From assembly GCF_030348505.1 (NCBI RefSeq), contig NZ_JAUCFJ010000002.1:1182001-1246000 (forward strand): a stretch of 64,000 bases of DNA, in the 5' to 3' direction. The DNA comes from Lysinibacillus sp. G4S2 (GTDB lineage: Bacteria; Bacillota; Bacilli; Bacillales_A; Planococcaceae). A program made the translations under genes and the position numbers. Positions within the stretch are counted from its first letter, which is position 1. Each line of letters opens with the position of its first letter. Below the pieces are notes generated by a model. The model had not been told where the DNA came from and ran no database searches. It saw only the letters and a list, made by a program, of their open reading frames with translations. Shown piece after piece: positions 1 to 13,243 of this stretch.

Positions 1-275
1 TTTGTGCTGTCCTATATTATTTTCATAAAGAGGCTAAGGGTAAACCTATTTTTCAAGTTGGTTTGATGCTTTTATTAGGCGGAGCGATTGGTAATTTTAT
101 TGACCGTTTATTTAGGGGCGAAGTGGTCGATTTTATAGATGTATTGATTCCAGTAATTAATTATGATTTCCCGATCTTCAATATTGCGGATGCAGCTTTA
201 ACAATTGCGGTAGTGGTGTTAATGATTGGTTTAATCGTTGAAGATAAAAAAGAAAAGAAACAGGTGAAAGAATGA
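1..275 (+). CDS. lspA: Lipoprotein signal peptidase, C-terminal part (LspA)
   Basis: This is the 3' end of a gene that begins before the window; the frame is open from base 3. The product is the membrane aspartic protease (signal peptidase II) that cleaves the signal peptide of prolipoproteins after lipid attachment, so it should process the two lipoprotein binding proteins encoded later in this window. The two catalytic aspartates of the family are visible in GNFIDRL and FNIADAAL, followed by a last hydrophobic segment and a short charged lysine-rich tail facing the cytoplasm. The stop overlaps the next start by 4 bases (ATGA), so the two genes are translationally coupled. The lsp-ylyB order is the same as in B. 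subtilis. Confidence 0.93.
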   Translation, partial: CAVLYYFHKEAKGKPIFQVGLMLLLGGAIGNFIDRLFRGEVVDFIDVLIPVINYDFPIFNIADAALTIAVVVLMIGLIVEDKKEKKQVKE

Positions 276-1183
276 CGCAAGTATCATATACAATGGAAGA
301 ACAGCAAAAGGGAGAGCGCATTGATAAGGCGCTTTCAAGTGTGCAATCAGAATGGTCGCGTACACAAATTGGAAATTGGATTACTGAAGGTATTGTCAAA
401 GTAAATGGTGAGACTGTAAAGGCGAAGTATAAGGTGAAAACAGGTGATAATGTAGAAATAGATGTACCTGAAGCGGAGCCATTAGATGTCATTGCTGAAA
501 ACTTGGACCTTGATATTGTTTATGAAGATGCAGATGTCCTTGTTGTGAATAAACCAAAAGGCATGGTCGTGCATCCAGCACCTGGACATATGTCGGGTAC
601 TCTTGTAAATGGTTTAATGTATCATTGTAAGGATTTATCAGGCATAAATGGTGTTCTGCGTCCGGGAATTGTGCATCGTATTGATAAAGATACTTCAGGA
701 TTATTAATGGTTGCTAAAAATGATGCGGCTCATGAATCGTTAGTGAATCAGCTAGTTAATAAAACAGTGACACGTAAGTATACTGCGCTAGTACATGGAC
801 ATATTGCACATGATAAAGGAACAATTGATGCACCTATTGCACGCGATCAAAAAGATCGTCAAAAACAAGCGGTTGTCGATAACGGAAAGCATGCAGTAAC
901 TCACTTCCAAGTTATTGAACGCTTTGGCGACTTTACATTAGTGGAGTGTCGTTTAGAAACAGGACGAACTCATCAAATTCGTGTGCATATGAATTATATT
1001 GGATACCCACTTGTTGGAGATCCAAAATATGGACCGAAAAAGACAATAGACTTCGGTGGACAAGTATTACATGCGGGAATTTTAGGATTCGATCATCCTA
1101 CATCTGGCGAATATATCGAGTTTGAAACACCACTTCCTGCTGATTATGAACAATTATTAAATGATTTACGAAATAGGCATTGA
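272..1183 (+). CDS. rluD: RluA/RluD-family 23S rRNA pseudouridine synthase (YlyB)
   Basis: A 303-residue protein with an N-terminal S4 RNA-binding domain (about residues 13-75, with RTQIGNWITEGIVKVNG) followed by the pseudouridine synthase domain. The catalytic motif HRIDKDTSGLL contains the nucleophilic aspartate, and GRTHQIRVH is the conserved RluA-family motif. It should isomerise specific uridines in large-subunit rRNA. The start ATG overlaps the lspA stop. The stop codon lies inside the -35 hexamer of the pyr promoter, so this gene directly abuts the pyrimidine operon. The exact target uridines cannot be read from sequence; rluD is used as the nearest family symbol. Confidence 0.92.
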   Translation: MTQVSYTMEEQQKGERIDKALSSVQSEWSRTQIGNWITEGIVKVNGETVKAKYKVKTGDNVEIDVPEAEPLDVIAENLDLDIVYEDADVLVVNKPKGMVVHPAPGHMSGTLVNGLMYHCKDLSGINGVLRPGIVHRIDKDTSGLLMVAKNDAAHESLVNQLVNKTVTRKYTALVHGHIAHDKGTIDAPIARDQKDRQKQAVVDNGKHAVTHFQVIERFGDFTLVECRLETGRTHQIRVHMNYIGYPLVGDPKYGPKKTIDFGGQVLHAGILGFDHPTSGEYIEFETPLPADYEQLLNDLRNRH

Positions 1184-1208
1184 CGGATAGTAAAAGAAGG
1201 TCTATACT
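1180..1208 (+). promoter_or_regulatory. Sigma-A promoter of the pyr operon
   Basis: TTGACG at 1180-1185 and TATACT at 1203-1208 are separated by exactly 17 bases, a near-consensus vegetative promoter. It overlaps the stop of the preceding gene and lies about 45 bases upstream of the PyrR-binding leader. Confidence 0.8.
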
Positions 1209-1251
1209 AACGAAAGTGAAATGAACAACTTAACTAAATATTCACCTTTAA

Positions 1252-1379
1252 TGGCAGTCCAGAGAGGCTGAGAAGGTACATGTGATCGTGTTGTAAAAAA
1301 TTTGTGATGCAAATTTTTCAACATGCTATTTAAACACGCATTCAACCCTCTCAGGCTATTCGCCTCGAGAGGTTTTTTT
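1252..1379 (+). promoter_or_regulatory. PyrR-dependent transcription attenuator in the pyr leader
   Basis: The leader carries the conserved PyrR-binding loop sequence (AGTCCAGAGAGGCTG, 1256-1270) and then a strong intrinsic terminator: CCTCTCAGGC at 1347-1356 pairs with GCCTCGAGAGG at 1362-1372, followed by seven T residues. In the known Bacillus mechanism, PyrR bound to UMP stabilises the anti-antiterminator around the loop, so the terminator forms and the operon is switched off when pyrimidines are plentiful. The motif and terminator are seen directly; the mechanism is inferred from the family. Confidence 0.88.
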
Positions 1380-1391
1380 ATGGACACATAG

Positions 1392-1967
<576 letters not shown>

Positions 1968-1987
1968 CTATAAAGTGAGGAAACATT

Positions 1988-3316
1988 ATGTCAAAAGCAG
2001 TATTAGATATACAGGATAAACCGACACCGGTCCAACTAGTGACATTAAGTTTCCAACACATGTTTGCCATGTTTGGGTCAACGATCTTAGTCCCTCAGCT
2101 GGTAGGTCTTAGTCCGGCAATCGCCCTTTTAACGAGTGGGATTGCAACACTTGTTTTCTTATTAGTAACACAGTTTAAAGTACCGGCATATCTAGGTTCA
2201 TCATTTGCTTTCATCTCACCAATTCTAATCGCAGCGAATGGATTAGATGCAAATAAAGCTAGTGTGAATCCAGGGAATGCTATGATGGGGGCACTAGCGG
2301 TCGGTCTAGTTTACGGAATTGTGTCTTTAATCATTTGGAAGACAGGCTATAAATGGTTAATGCGTTTGCTACCACCAATTGTTGTGGCACCCGTTATTAT
2401 CGTAATTGGTTTAGGACTGTCAGGTACAGCAGTAAATATGGCAATGAATATAAATGTAGAACAGGTAAACGAGACAACAGGAGTTGTTGAAACAGTATCT
2501 CAATACAGTGGATTACATTTTTCAGCAGCTTTAGTCACGTTATTAGCAGCGATTATTTTCACGGTATACTTTAAAAATATTTTAAGTGCTATGCCTATTC
2601 TTATGGGGCTAATTGTTGGATATATCTACTCAGTGTTTATTGGAATCGTTGATTTTACTCCAGTAAAAGAAGCATCATTTTTCGCTTCACCGGACTTTTT
2701 GATTCCAGGTGTGGACTACGAATTCAATATTACAGCTAAAATTTTACTTGCAATGGTACCAATCGTCATCGTAACGATTTCAGAACATATTGGTCACCAA
2801 TTAGTTCTGGGGAAAGTAGTAAATCGAAATTATGTGAAAGATCCAGGCCTTCACCGCTCCATTTTAGGGGATGGTTTAGGGACATTACTGAGTGCTTTAA
2901 TCGGCGGACCACCGAAAACAACATACGGTGAAAATATAGGAGTTTTAGCAATCACACGTGTCTATTCCGTGTATGTTATCATGGGAGCAGCAGTCATTGC
3001 GATTATCGTGTCGTTCTTTGGGAAAGCCATGGCATTAATTTCAACAATACCAACCGCAGTTCTTGGTGGTATTTCAATCTTATTATTTGGTATTATCGCG
3101 TCTAGTGGTTTACGTATGCTAGTTGAAAACAAAGTAGACTTTGGGAATAATCGAAACATGGTTATTGCATCTGTAATCCTAGTAGTAGGAATAGGCGGTG
3201 CTGCACTTAGATTCTCTGAGTCATTTGCTCTTGAAGGTATGGCATTAGCAGCAATTATAGGTGTAATTTTAAACTTAGTATTACCAGGTAGAGAGAAAGA
3301 AATTTTAGAAGATTAA
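1988..3316 (+). CDS. pyrP: Uracil permease (NCS2 family)
   Basis: A 442-residue polytopic membrane protein of the nucleobase:cation symporter-2 family with about 12-14 hydrophobic segments. The family motifs TLSFQHMFAMFGSTILVPQL near the N-terminus and TISEHIGHQLVLG in the middle are visible, as is GGPPKTTYGENIG, the substrate and cation binding loop. It imports uracil for salvage. It is the second gene of the pyr operon and is followed by the second attenuator, so its level relative to the biosynthetic genes can be set separately. Confidence 0.94.
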   Translation: MSKAVLDIQDKPTPVQLVTLSFQHMFAMFGSTILVPQLVGLSPAIALLTSGIATLVFLLVTQFKVPAYLGSSFAFISPILIAANGLDANKASVNPGNAMMGALAVGLVYGIVSLIIWKTGYKWLMRLLPPIVVAPVIIVIGLGLSGTAVNMAMNINVEQVNETTGVVETVSQYSGLHFSAALVTLLAAIIFTVYFKNILSAMPILMGLIVGYIYSVFIGIVDFTPVKEASFFASPDFLIPGVDYEFNITAKILLAMVPIVIVTISEHIGHQLVLGKVVNRNYVKDPGLHRSILGDGLGTLLSALIGGPPKTTYGENIGVLAITRVYSVYVIMGAAVIAIIVSFFGKAMALISTIPTAVLGGISILLFGIIASSGLRMLVENKVDFGNNRNMVIASVILVVGIGGAALRFSESFALEGMALAAIIGVILNLVLPGREKEILED

Positions 3317-3342
3317 TTATATAAGCAGTACCTTTTAATGAA

Positions 3343-3455
3343 TTGTCCAGAGAGGCAAAAAAAGGGAAGTTGTAGACAAGCTAAACGTAGGAATATGTTC
3401 TGCTCTAGTTTGTCACGCCTCCTTATGCCTCGTTGATGACATCAGCGGGGCTTTT
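3343..3455 (+). promoter_or_regulatory. Second PyrR-dependent attenuator, between pyrP and pyrB
   Basis: A second PyrR-binding loop (TTGTCCAGAGAGGC, 3343-3356) is followed by a hairpin, GCCTCGTTGATG (3427-3438) pairing with the strand ending at 3451 through Watson-Crick and G-U pairs, and then a short T run (3452-3455). Its position matches the pyrP-pyrB attenuator of B. subtilis. It would let UMP reduce expression of the biosynthetic genes independently of pyrR and pyrP. Confidence 0.85.
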
Positions 3456-3517
3456 ACTTTATTAAAAAATAGAGAACGTCATACATAGACGTTCATGACA
3501 TGACTTAATGGAGGCAC

Positions 3518-4399
3518 ATGATGAAGAACTTATTATCGATGGAACATTTAACAATTGAAGAAATTAACCACATTCTAAATCGTGCGCAAGCTTTTGAAAA
3601 TGGTGAAACCTCATCGTTATCTCGAGCATACAACGTAGCAAACTTGTTTTTTGAGCCGAGTACACGTACGAAAACGAGCTTTGAAATGGCAGAGCGCAAA
3701 GTTGACTGTACTGTTATCCCGTTTGATGCAAGCTTTTCGAGCGTGACTAAAGGGGAGACACTGTACGATACGGTAAAGACGTTAGAAATGATCGGTATTG
3801 ATGCAGTAGTCATCCGAGCAAAAGAAGATGAGTATTACAATGAACTACTTGAAGGCATCAATGTGGCAATCATTAACGCAGGTGACGGTGCTGGTCAGCA
3901 TCCATCACAATCATTACTGGATCTATATACGATAAAAAAAGAGTTTGGTTCTTTTGAAGGATTGAATGTGACAATCGCAGGGGATATATCTCATAGCCGT
4001 GTAGCGAAATCGAATGCATTAGCGTTACAGCGATTGGGGGCAAACGTTCATTTCCTTTGTCCAGAAGAATGGGCAGGCAATTTCGAAGCACACCATTCAT
4101 GGGATGATTTAATCGAAATAAGTGATGTTATTATGTTACTTCGTGTGCAGCATGAGCGTCATAAGGTGAATAAAAGCTTCTCAAAAGAGAGCTATCATCA
4201 AGAGTACGGTTTAACAATTGAACGTGAGAAACAAATGAAGGAAAAGGCAATTATTATGCATCCAGCACCGGTCAACCGTGATGTGGAAATTGCTTCAGAG
4301 TTAGTAGAATGCGAGCGTTCTCGAATTTTCGAGCAAGTTCGAAATGGAGTATATACACGGATGGCTATTGTCGAAACAATTTTAAAGGGGAGAGAATAA
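3518..4399 (+). CDS. pyrB: Aspartate carbamoyltransferase catalytic subunit
   Basis: A 293-residue enzyme that condenses carbamoyl phosphate with aspartate, the first committed step of pyrimidine synthesis. The carbamoyl-phosphate site [13 protein letters not shown] lies near residues 44-56, and the [11 protein letters not shown] and [12 protein letters not shown] motifs bind substrate. Slightly shorter than the common 300-310 residues but with all motifs present. GGAGG sits 5 bases before the first of two adjacent ATG codons. No regulatory subunit (pyrI) is present, as usual in Bacillales. The next gene starts 1 base after the stop. Confidence 0.95.
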   Translation: MMKNLLSMEHLTIEEINHILNRAQAFENGETSSLSRAYNVANLFFEPSTRTKTSFEMAERKVDCTVIPFDASFSSVTKGETLYDTVKTLEMIGIDAVVIRAKEDEYYNELLEGINVAIINAGDGAGQHPSQSLLDLYTIKKEFGSFEGLNVTIAGDISHSRVAKSNALALQRLGANVHFLCPEEWAGNFEAHHSWDDLIEISDVIMLLRVQHERHKVNKSFSKESYHQEYGLTIEREKQMKEKAIIMHPAPVNRDVEIASELVECERSRIFEQVRNGVYTRMAIVETILKGRE

Positions 4400-4400
4400 T

Positions 4401-5678
4401 ATGACAAAGGTTCTTCAAAATGTACAAATGTTAAATGAACAAGGCGAGCTACAAACAGTCAATATCGCTATGGCAGATGGCAAAATTACTGAAATTGGAC
4501 AAAACATAAATGTAGCAGGCGCAGAAATTATAGAAGGTAATGGTTTAGTTGTTGCACCAGGCTTTGTCGATGTACACACACATTTACGTGAGCCAGGCTT
4601 TGAACATAAAGAAACAATTGCTACAGGTTCAGCATCAGCAGCAAAAGGCGGCTTCACAACAATTTGTGCGATGCCAAACACAAAACCAGTTCCAGACTCA
4701 GTAGAAAATATGCAATTGATTAACGGTCTTATTAAAGAAAGTGCAGTCATTCGAGTACTTCCATACGGCTCTTTAACAAAGGACATCTCAGGTGAGGTTC
4801 GCACAAGTATTGAAGAATTAAAAGCACATGGAGCTGTTGCGTTTTCAGACGATGGTGTTGGAATCCAGCTTGCATCAACAATGTATGAGCAAATGAAGGA
4901 TGCAGCACAGCACGATATGGTAGTTGTAGCACACTGTGAAGACAACTCATTAATTTACGACGGTGTTATGCATGAAGGGAAGCGTAATAAAGAGCTTGGC
5001 TTACCAGGAATTCCATCTATTTGCGAATCTGTTCAAATTGCACGTGATGTTCTATTAGCAGAAGCTGCTGGCGCACGCTACCACGTTTGTCACGTATCAA
5101 CGAAGGAATCTGTACGTGCAGTACGAGACGCTAAAGCAGCAGGTATTCGTGTCACTGCAGAAGTTTGCCCGCATCATTTATTACTTGAAGAAATGGATAT
5201 TCCTTCAGACGATGCAAACTGGAAAATGAACCCACCATTACGCGCTATAGATGATAAAGACTCACTTCACGCAGCTATGATGGATGGCACAATCGATTGT
5301 ATCGCTACAGATCACGCTCCACATACAGTAGAAGAAAAATGCTGTGGTATGGTAGGCGCACCGTTTGGCATTGTAGGCTTTGAAACAGCCTTCCCACTAC
5401 TTTACACACAGTTTGTAGAAACAGGGAAATGGACGTTAAAACAGTTGATTGACTGGATGTCTGTAAAGGCAGCTCAAATTTTTGATTTACCATATGGCAC
5501 ATTAGAAGTTGGCGCTTCAGCAGATATGATTTTAATTGATTTAAATAAAGAACAAACAATCGATGCAGAAGGCTTTGTATCAAAAGGACGCAATACACCA
5601 TTCAATGGCTGGGTTGCAAAAGGATGGCCGGTCCTTACAATTTTTGAAGGCAATATCGTATACCAGGAGGCAGAGTAA
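4401..5678 (+). CDS. pyrC: Dihydroorotase
   Basis: A 425-residue amidohydrolase of the class I dihydroorotase type, which cyclises N-carbamoyl-aspartate to dihydroorotate. Zinc ligands are seen in [10 protein letters not shown] (around residues 58-67), in HCED and HVSTKE further on, and in ATDHAPH near residue 305. RBS GGGGAGA precedes the ATG. It sits between pyrB and carA with 1-base spacing on both sides, so translational coupling is likely. Confidence 0.95.
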   Translation: MTKVLQNVQMLNEQGELQTVNIAMADGKITEIGQNINVAGAEIIEGNGLVVAPGFVDVHTHLREPGFEHKETIATGSASAAKGGFTTICAMPNTKPVPDSVENMQLINGLIKESAVIRVLPYGSLTKDISGEVRTSIEELKAHGAVAFSDDGVGIQLASTMYEQMKDAAQHDMVVVAHCEDNSLIYDGVMHEGKRNKELGLPGIPSICESVQIARDVLLAEAAGARYHVCHVSTKESVRAVRDAKAAGIRVTAEVCPHHLLLEEMDIPSDDANWKMNPPLRAIDDKDSLHAAMMDGTIDCIATDHAPHTVEEKCCGMVGAPFGIVGFETAFPLLYTQFVETGKWTLKQLIDWMSVKAAQIFDLPYGTLEVGASADMILIDLNKEQTIDAEGFVSKGRNTPFNGWVAKGWPVLTIFEGNIVYQEAE

Positions 5679-6778
5679 TGAAAAAACGTTTACTTATTTT
5701 AGAAGATGGCACAGTATTTACAGGCACAGCGTTCGGTAGTGAGCGAGCTTCACAAGGTGAGGTCGTATTCACGACAGGGATGACAGGTTATCAGGAAACA
5801 ATTTCAGATCCTTCATTTTACGGACAAATCGTAACGTTAACTTACCCTTTAATCGGTAATTACGGTATTAACCGTGATGATTTTGAATCGATCACACCAG
5901 CTATTCGTGGCTTTGTAGTTCGTGAATTAGCAAAAACACCTTCAAACTTCCGCTGTGATTTAACAGTAGATGAATACTTAACATCAAAGGATATCCCAGG
6001 GATTGAAGGAATCGATACGCGAAAATTAACACGTATTATTCGCAGCAAAGGGTCAGTAAAGGCTATTTTAACAGCGGCTGATGAAGACGTGAATGTGGAT
6101 GAAATCGTGGCAAAATTACAGGCAACACCAGCTATTACAAACCATGTACATGAAGTATCACCGAAAGCAGCATACCCATCACCAGGTCGTGGCAAACGCG
6201 TAGTATTAATAGACTTTGGTATGAAACATGGTATTCTTCGTGAGTTAAACAAACGTGATTGTGATGTACTAGTTGTACCTTACAATACTTCAGCAGCAGA
6301 AATTTTAGCGTGGCATCCAGATGGCATCATGCTTTCGAATGGCCCAGGTAACCCTGAAGATGTGCAAGAGGGTATTGAAACAGTACGCAATTTAATCGGA
6401 AAAGTGCCGATGTTCGGTATTTGCTTAGGACATCAAATCTTCTCACTAGCATGCGGTGCGAAAAGCTTCAAATTACCATTTGGTCACCGTGGTGGTAACC
6501 ATCCAGTAAAAGATTTACGTACTGGCCGTACTGATTTAACATCTCAAAATCATGGCTATGCAGTCGACATCGATTCATTAAAAGATACAGATTTAGAATT
6601 AACACATATCGCATTAAATGATGGTACTTGTGAAGGTGTACGCCATAAGAAATACCCAATCTTCACAGTGCAATATCACCCAGAAGCATCACCAGGTCCA
6701 GAGGATTCAAATCACCTATTTGATGAATTTATCGAAATGATGGAAGTAGAAGCAGGGAAGGGGAAACAACATGCCTAA
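5678..6778 (+). CDS. carA: Carbamoyl-phosphate synthase, small (glutaminase) subunit
   Basis: A 366-residue glutamine amidotransferase subunit that supplies ammonia to CarB. The N-terminal small-subunit domain contains [17 protein letters not shown]. The C-terminal class I amidotransferase domain has the nucleophile in [10 protein letters not shown] (around residues 247-256) and the catalytic His-Glu pair in [11 protein letters not shown]. Being inside the pyr operon under PyrR control, this is the pyrimidine-specific synthase (pyrAA in B. subtilis). It overlaps pyrC by 1 base and carB by 8 bases. Confidence 0.95.
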   Translation: MKKRLLILEDGTVFTGTAFGSERASQGEVVFTTGMTGYQETISDPSFYGQIVTLTYPLIGNYGINRDDFESITPAIRGFVVRELAKTPSNFRCDLTVDEYLTSKDIPGIEGIDTRKLTRIIRSKGSVKAILTAADEDVNVDEIVAKLQATPAITNHVHEVSPKAAYPSPGRGKRVVLIDFGMKHGILRELNKRDCDVLVVPYNTSAAEILAWHPDGIMLSNGPGNPEDVQEGIETVRNLIGKVPMFGICLGHQIFSLACGAKSFKLPFGHRGGNHPVKDLRTGRTDLTSQNHGYAVDIDSLKDTDLELTHIALNDGTCEGVRHKKYPIFTVQYHPEASPGPEDSNHLFDEFIEMMEVEAGKGKQHA

Positions 6779-9700
6779 ACGTACAGATATTGAAACTATT
6801 TTAGTAATCGGATCAGGTCCAATCGTTATCGGACAAGCAGCAGAATTTGACTACGCAGGAACACAAGCTTGTCTTTCACTAAAAGAAGAAGGCTATCGCG
6901 TTATCTTAATAAACTCAAACCCTGCGACAATTATGACAGACACAGAAATTGCGGACAAAGTATATATTGAGCCAATTTCACTTGAGTTTGTATCACGTAT
7001 TTTACGTAAAGAGCGTCCAGATGCCATCCTACCAACACTTGGTGGTCAAACTGGTTTAAACATGGCTATTGAGTTAGATAAATCAGGAATTTTAGATGAG
7101 CTTAATATTGAAATTCTAGGTACAAAATTAGAGGCGATCCATAAAGCAGAAGACCGCGATCTATTCCGTAATTTAATGTATGAGCTAGGTGCTCCAGTAC
7201 CTGAATCAGATATTATCCATAACTTAGACGAAGCGAAAAACTTTGTAGCGAAAATTGGCTACCCAGTAATTGTTCGCCCTGCCTTCACTCTTGGTGGTAC
7301 AGGCGGCGGTATTTGCTACAACGATCAAGATCTAGAGGAAATTGTGACATCTGGTCTAAAATATTCTCCAGTAACACAATGTTTACTAGAAAAATCAATC
7401 GCTGGTTATAAAGAAATTGAATATGAAGTAATGCGTGATGCTGCTAACAACGCAATCGTTGTATGTAACATGGAAAACGTTGACCCAGTTGGTATTCATA
7501 CAGGGGACTCAATCGTAGTGGCGCCTACACAAACACTTTCAGATCGTGAAAACCAAATGCTACGTAATATTTCATTAGATATTATCCGTGCACTAAAAAT
7601 TGAAGGTGGCTGTAACGTACAGTTAGCCCTTGATCCATATAGCTTTAATTACTATGTGATCGAGGTAAACCCTCGTGTATCACGTTCATCAGCGTTAGCA
7701 TCAAAAGCAACAGGCTACCCAATTGCAAAGCTAGCAGCAAAAATCGCAGTTGGTTTAACATTAGATGAAATTAAAAACCCTGTAACAGGATCAACATATG
7801 CTTGCTTCGAGCCAGCTCTAGACTACATCGTAGCAAAAATTCCACGCTGGCCATTCGATAAATTCGAATCTGCAAAGCGTAATCTTGGTACACAAATGAA
7901 AGCGACTGGTGAAGTAATGGCACTTGGTCGTACATTTGAGGAAGCTATGCTAAAAGCAGTGCGCTCTCTTGAAACAGGTCAAGTTCACTTAGAGCTGAAA
8001 CATGCAGAAGAAAACACGGATTCTTGGATTGAAAAACGTATCCGCAAAGCAGGTGACGAGCGTCTATTCTTCATCGGTGAAGCACTTCGTCGCGGTGTAA
8101 CAATTGAGCAAATCCATGAATGGTCTGCCATTGACTTATTCTTCTTGAATAAATTCAAAAACATCGTAGATATGGAGCAAACACTTGCTGATAATAAAAA
8201 CGATAAAGAAGTATTACGTACAGCAAAACGTCTAGGCTTTGCAGATAAAAAAGTTGCTGAGCTTTGGGAAACAACGCCAGAGGAAGTATATGCATATCGT
8301 AAAGAAAATGGCATTATCCCAGTCTATAAAATGGTCGATACATGTGCAGCAGAGTTTGAATCTGAAACACCATACTTCTATGGCACATATGAAGATGAAA
8401 ATGAATCGATTAAATCCGATAAGCCGTCAGTTGTAGTACTTGGCTCTGGTCCAATCCGTATTGGCCAAGGGGTAGAATTCGACTACGCAACAGTACACTC
8501 AGTATGGGCAATTCAAGAAGCAGGCTACGAAGCGATTATTATTAACTCGAATCCAGAGACAGTATCAACGGACTTCTCGATTTCAGATAAATTATACTTC
8601 GAGCCATTAACAATCGAAGATGTTATGCATATTATCGACCTTGAGCAACCAATCGGTGTAGTTGTACAATTCGGTGGTCAAACAGCTATTAATCTTGCTG
8701 ATAAATTAGCTGCCAATGGCATAAAAATCCTAGGTACAACACTTGAAGATATCGACCGTGCGGAAAACCGTGACAAATTCGAGCAAGCATTACGCGACTT
8801 GAACATTCCACAGCCACTAGGTCAAACAGCTGTATCTACGGAAGAAGCACTTGCTATTAGTGATCGTCTAGGCTTCCCTGTGCTAGTTCGTCCTTCATAC
8901 GTACTAGGTGGACGTGCGATGGAAATTGTCTACAACCAAGATGAATTAAAACACTATATGGAAAACGCAGTAGAAGCATCTCCTGATCATCCAGTATTAG
9001 TAGACCGCTACTTAACGGGTCAAGAAATTGAAGTAGATGCAATTTGTGACGGTGAAAATGTATTAATCCCAGGTATTATGGAGCATATCGAGCGTGCAGG
9101 GGTTCACTCTGGTGACTCCATCTCTGTATACCCTCCACAAAAATTAACACAAACGCAAAAAGATACGTTAGTGGATTATACAACTCGCCTTGCAAAAGGT
9201 CTTGGCATCATAGGCTTAATGAACATTCAGTATGTTATTTCACAAGGCGAAGTATATGTGATCGAGGTTAACCCACGTTCATCTCGTACAGTACCGTTCT
9301 TAAGTAAAATTACAAACATTCCGATGGCGAATATTGCAACGAAAGCGATCCTTGGTAAATCAATCGTAGAACAAGGCTATCCGACAGGCTTAGCAGCTGA
9401 GCAAAAAGGTGTCTTCGTTAAAGTGCCAGTATTCTCATTTGCTAAATTACGTCGTGTCGACATTACTTTAGGACCTGAAATGAAATCAACAGGTGAAGTA
9501 ATGGGGAAAGATGCAACATTAGAAAAAGCACTTTACAAAGGCTTAGTTGCAGCAGGTATGGAAATTCGTACAGAAGGCACAGTATTGTTCACAGTGTCCG
9601 ATAAAGATAAAGAAGAAGCCATTGCACTAGCAAAACGCTTCTCAACAGTAGGCTATCGTATTGTCGCTACTGAAGGTACAGCTAAAGCATTTGAAGAAGC

Positions 9701-9968
9701 AGGTGTACGCACAGATGTAGTTGGCAAAATCGGTGCAAAAGGTCAAACATTAATCGATTTAATTCAAAACGGTGAGGCACAGCTTGTTGTCAACACATTA
9801 ACAAAAGGTAAGCAACCGGCACGTGATGGCTTCCGAATCCGTCGTGAGTCAGTTGAAAACGGCGTACCTTGCTTAACTTCATTAGATACAGCAGAAGCGA
9901 TGGTACGTGTTATTGAATCAATGACATTTACAGCAGAACAAATGCCAAAAGCGGAGGTAGTACACTAA
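6771..9968 (+). CDS. carB: Carbamoyl-phosphate synthase, large subunit
   Basis: A 1065-residue protein of full family length with the internal duplication expected for CarB. The N-terminal carboxy-phosphate half begins with [19 protein letters not shown] and the carbamate-phosphorylating half begins with [18 protein letters not shown] near residue 555. Each half has its ATP-grasp domain (FTLGGTGGG and [11 protein letters not shown] glycine loops, [13 protein letters not shown] and [13 protein letters not shown] metal-binding motifs). The last 130 residues form the allosteric MGS-like domain that binds effectors such as UMP and PRPP. Corresponds to pyrAB of B. subtilis. Confidence 0.96.
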   Translation: MPKRTDIETILVIGSGPIVIGQAAEFDYAGTQACLSLKEEGYRVILINSNPATIMTDTEIADKVYIEPISLEFVSRILRKERPDAILPTLGGQTGLNMAIELDKSGILDELNIEILGTKLEAIHKAEDRDLFRNLMYELGAPVPESDIIHNLDEAKNFVAKIGYPVIVRPAFTLGGTGGGICYNDQDLEEIVTSGLKYSPVTQCLLEKSIAGYKEIEYEVMRDAANNAIVVCNMENVDPVGIHTGDSIVVAPTQTLSDRENQMLRNISLDIIRALKIEGGCNVQLALDPYSFNYYVIEVNPRVSRSSALASKATGYPIAKLAAKIAVGLTLDEIKNPVTGSTYACFEPALDYIVAKIPRWPFDKFESAKRNLGTQMKATGEVMALGRTFEEAMLKAVRSLETGQVHLELKHAEENTDSWIEKRIRKAGDERLFFIGEALRRGVTIEQIHEWSAIDLFFLNKFKNIVDMEQTLADNKNDKEVLRTAKRLGFADKKVAELWETTPEEVYAYRKENGIIPVYKMVDTCAAEFESETPYFYGTYEDENESIKSDKPSVVVLGSGPIRIGQGVEFDYATVHSVWAIQEAGYEAIIINSNPETVSTDFSISDKLYFEPLTIEDVMHIIDLEQPIGVVVQFGGQTAINLADKLAANGIKILGTTLEDIDRAENRDKFEQALRDLNIPQPLGQTAVSTEEALAISDRLGFPVLVRPSYVLGGRAMEIVYNQDELKHYMENAVEASPDHPVLVDRYLTGQEIEVDAICDGENVLIPGIMEHIERAGVHSGDSISVYPPQKLTQTQKDTLVDYTTRLAKGLGIIGLMNIQYVISQGEVYVIEVNPRSSRTVPFLSKITNIPMANIATKAILGKSIVEQGYPTGLAAEQKGVFVKVPVFSFAKLRRVDITLGPEMKSTGEVMGKDATLEKALYKGLVAAGMEIRTEGTVLFTVSDKDKEEAIALAKRFSTVGYRIVATEGTAKAFEEAGVRTDVVGKIGAKGQTLIDLIQNGEAQLVVNTLTKGKQPARDGFRIRRESVENGVPCLTSLDTAEAMVRVIESMTFTAEQMPKAEVVH

Positions 9969-9969
9969 T

Positions 9970-11650
<1,681 letters not shown>

Positions 11651-11651
<1 letters not shown>

Positions 11652-12355
11652 TGAATACAAAACCAATACTTGCACTAGATTTTCCTGGTGAAGCAGAAGT
11701 ATTTAAATTTCTAAAGCATTTTAATGAGCCTCTTTTCGTGAAAATTGGTATGGAATTATATATGCAAGAAGGGCCGGATATTGTACGAAAGGTAAAAGAT
11801 CTAGGCCATGATATTTTCCTTGATTTAAAGTTACACGATATTCCTAATACAGTTGGCTCTGCAATGAAAGGTCTAGCGAAACTAGGAGTAGATTTAGTCA
11901 ACGTTCATGCGGCAGGAGGACGTCCGATGATGGAGGCGGCACTTGAGGGACTTGAAGCGGGTACTCCTGCAGGGCGTGAACGTGCGGCATTAATTGCAGT
12001 AACACAACTGACTTCAACAACAGAAGAGCAAATGCAAGCAGAACAAAAAATTGCTTTATCTTTACAAGAATCTGTCTTACATTACGCAAGCTTAACAAAG
12101 CAAGCTGGTCTAAATGGAGTTGTCTGCTCCGTACATGAGGCAAAAGCAATTGCTGAAGTATGCGGTGAAGATTTCTTACGCGTGACACCTGGTATCCGAT
12201 TAGCAGGTGGCGACGCACACGACCAAAAACGCATTGCAACACCAGACGGCGCAAAACGTGACGGTTCTTCGTTAATCGTCGTTGGACGTGCCGTAACAGG
12301 TGCACAAGATCCAGTAGCAGCATATAAAATCGTAAGTGAATTATGGGAGGCATAA
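11651..12355 (+). CDS. pyrF: Orotidine 5'-phosphate decarboxylase
   Basis: A 234-residue TIM-barrel enzyme that decarboxylates OMP to UMP, the last step of the pathway. The catalytic DLKLHDIPNTV array (Asp-Lys-Asp) is near residues 57-67, and the phosphate-binding end TPGIRLAGG and VVGRAVTGA are present. It overlaps the pyrD stop by 1 base. Confidence 0.95.
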
Positions 12356-12357
12356 AT

Positions 12358-12987
12358 ATGACATTACAAAATGAAATCGCACACGCTATGTTAAAAGTAG
12401 GCGCAGTAGAATTAAATCCAACAGAACTATTCACATGGGCATCAGGCATTAAATCGCCAATCTACTGTGATACACGTTTGACAATTTCTGACCCTGTAAT
12501 TCGTAAGCAATTAGCAAACGGTTTAGCATCTCTTATTAAAGAAAACTTTGGCGCAACAGAAATCGTAGCAGGTACAGCAACAGCAGGCATTCCACATGCA
12601 GCATGGGTAAGTGATATTTTAGAATTACCTATGGTTTACGTACGTTCTAAAGCAAAAGAGCATGGCCGTGGCAACCAAATCGAAGGAAAATACGCAGCAG
12701 GTCAAAAAGTCGTAGTCGTAGAAGACATCGTTTCTACAGGCGGCTCATCGATCACAGCTGTAGAAGCCTTACGCGCAGCAGGCTGTGAAGTACTAGGCGT
12801 AGTTTGCGTCTACACATACAACCTTCCACGTGCTGAACAAGCATTCGATGAAGCGGGCATTAAATATGTATCCCTAACAAACTTCGATTATTTAATTGAA
12901 GCAGCAAATGAATCAGGCACTATTAATGAAGGCGACATCCCATTCCTTAAAGAGTGGCATGGAAAATTAAAAGCAGGCGAGCTTTAA
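12358..12987 (+). CDS. pyrE: Orotate phosphoribosyltransferase
   Basis: Transfers the phosphoribosyl group of PRPP to orotate, giving OMP, the substrate of PyrF. The PRPP motif VVVVEDIVSTGGSS is near residues 117-130 and the flexible loop RSKAKEHGRGNQIEG is intact. I place the start at the ATG at 12358 (209 residues) because GGGAGG at 12345-12350 is a good ribosome-binding site for it; an upstream in-frame ATG at 12343 overlaps that site and has none of its own. Last gene of the operon, followed directly by a terminator. Confidence 0.95.
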   Translation: MTLQNEIAHAMLKVGAVELNPTELFTWASGIKSPIYCDTRLTISDPVIRKQLANGLASLIKENFGATEIVAGTATAGIPHAAWVSDILELPMVYVRSKAKEHGRGNQIEGKYAAGQKVVVVEDIVSTGGSSITAVEALRAAGCEVLGVVCVYTYNLPRAEQAFDEAGIKYVSLTNFDYLIEAANESGTINEGDIPFLKEWHGKLKAGEL

Positions 12988-12994
12988 TTCAATG

Positions 12995-13029
12995 AAGGGT
13001 GGTATGATAATTTTTTCTTACCACCCTTT
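12995..13029 (+). terminator. Terminator of the pyr operon
   Basis: AAGGGTGGTA (12995-13004) pairs perfectly with TACCACCCTT (13019-13028). It begins 8 bases after the pyrE stop. The T run lies mostly in the loop, so termination strength is uncertain, but position and stem fit the end of the operon. Confidence 0.65.
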
Positions 13030-13040
13030 CATGTTGTTGT

Positions 13041-13243
13041 AAAATTATTGTGTTAAATTAAATAAAGTATGGCTCTTCGGCAAAAGAAGTGGGGTGATTT
13101 TCGTTCCGGCTGGGCGCTTTGTTGTTGCTGTCGCTACGCTTTTGCACAGAGCAGAGCTTCCTGGGGGCGTCCGATGAGCCGCTTGGACCAACAAATGTTT
13201 TATGTGCGAAAGCGAAGCGGCAGGATGCTCCATCCAAAATGCC
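13041..13243 (+). repeat. Left flank and leader of repeat element 1
   Basis: This stretch contains the outer end TATGGCTCTTCGGCAAAA (13069 on), then GTGATTTTCGTTCCGGCTGG, GC-rich sequence with CGCTACGCTTTTGCACAG, and the leader AAAGCGAAGCGG...GGATGCTCC...AAAATGCC just before the array. The same blocks in the same order precede the arrays at 31.1, 50.9 and 58.1 kb. Short open frames here on the plus strand are not convincing genes. Confidence 0.75.
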
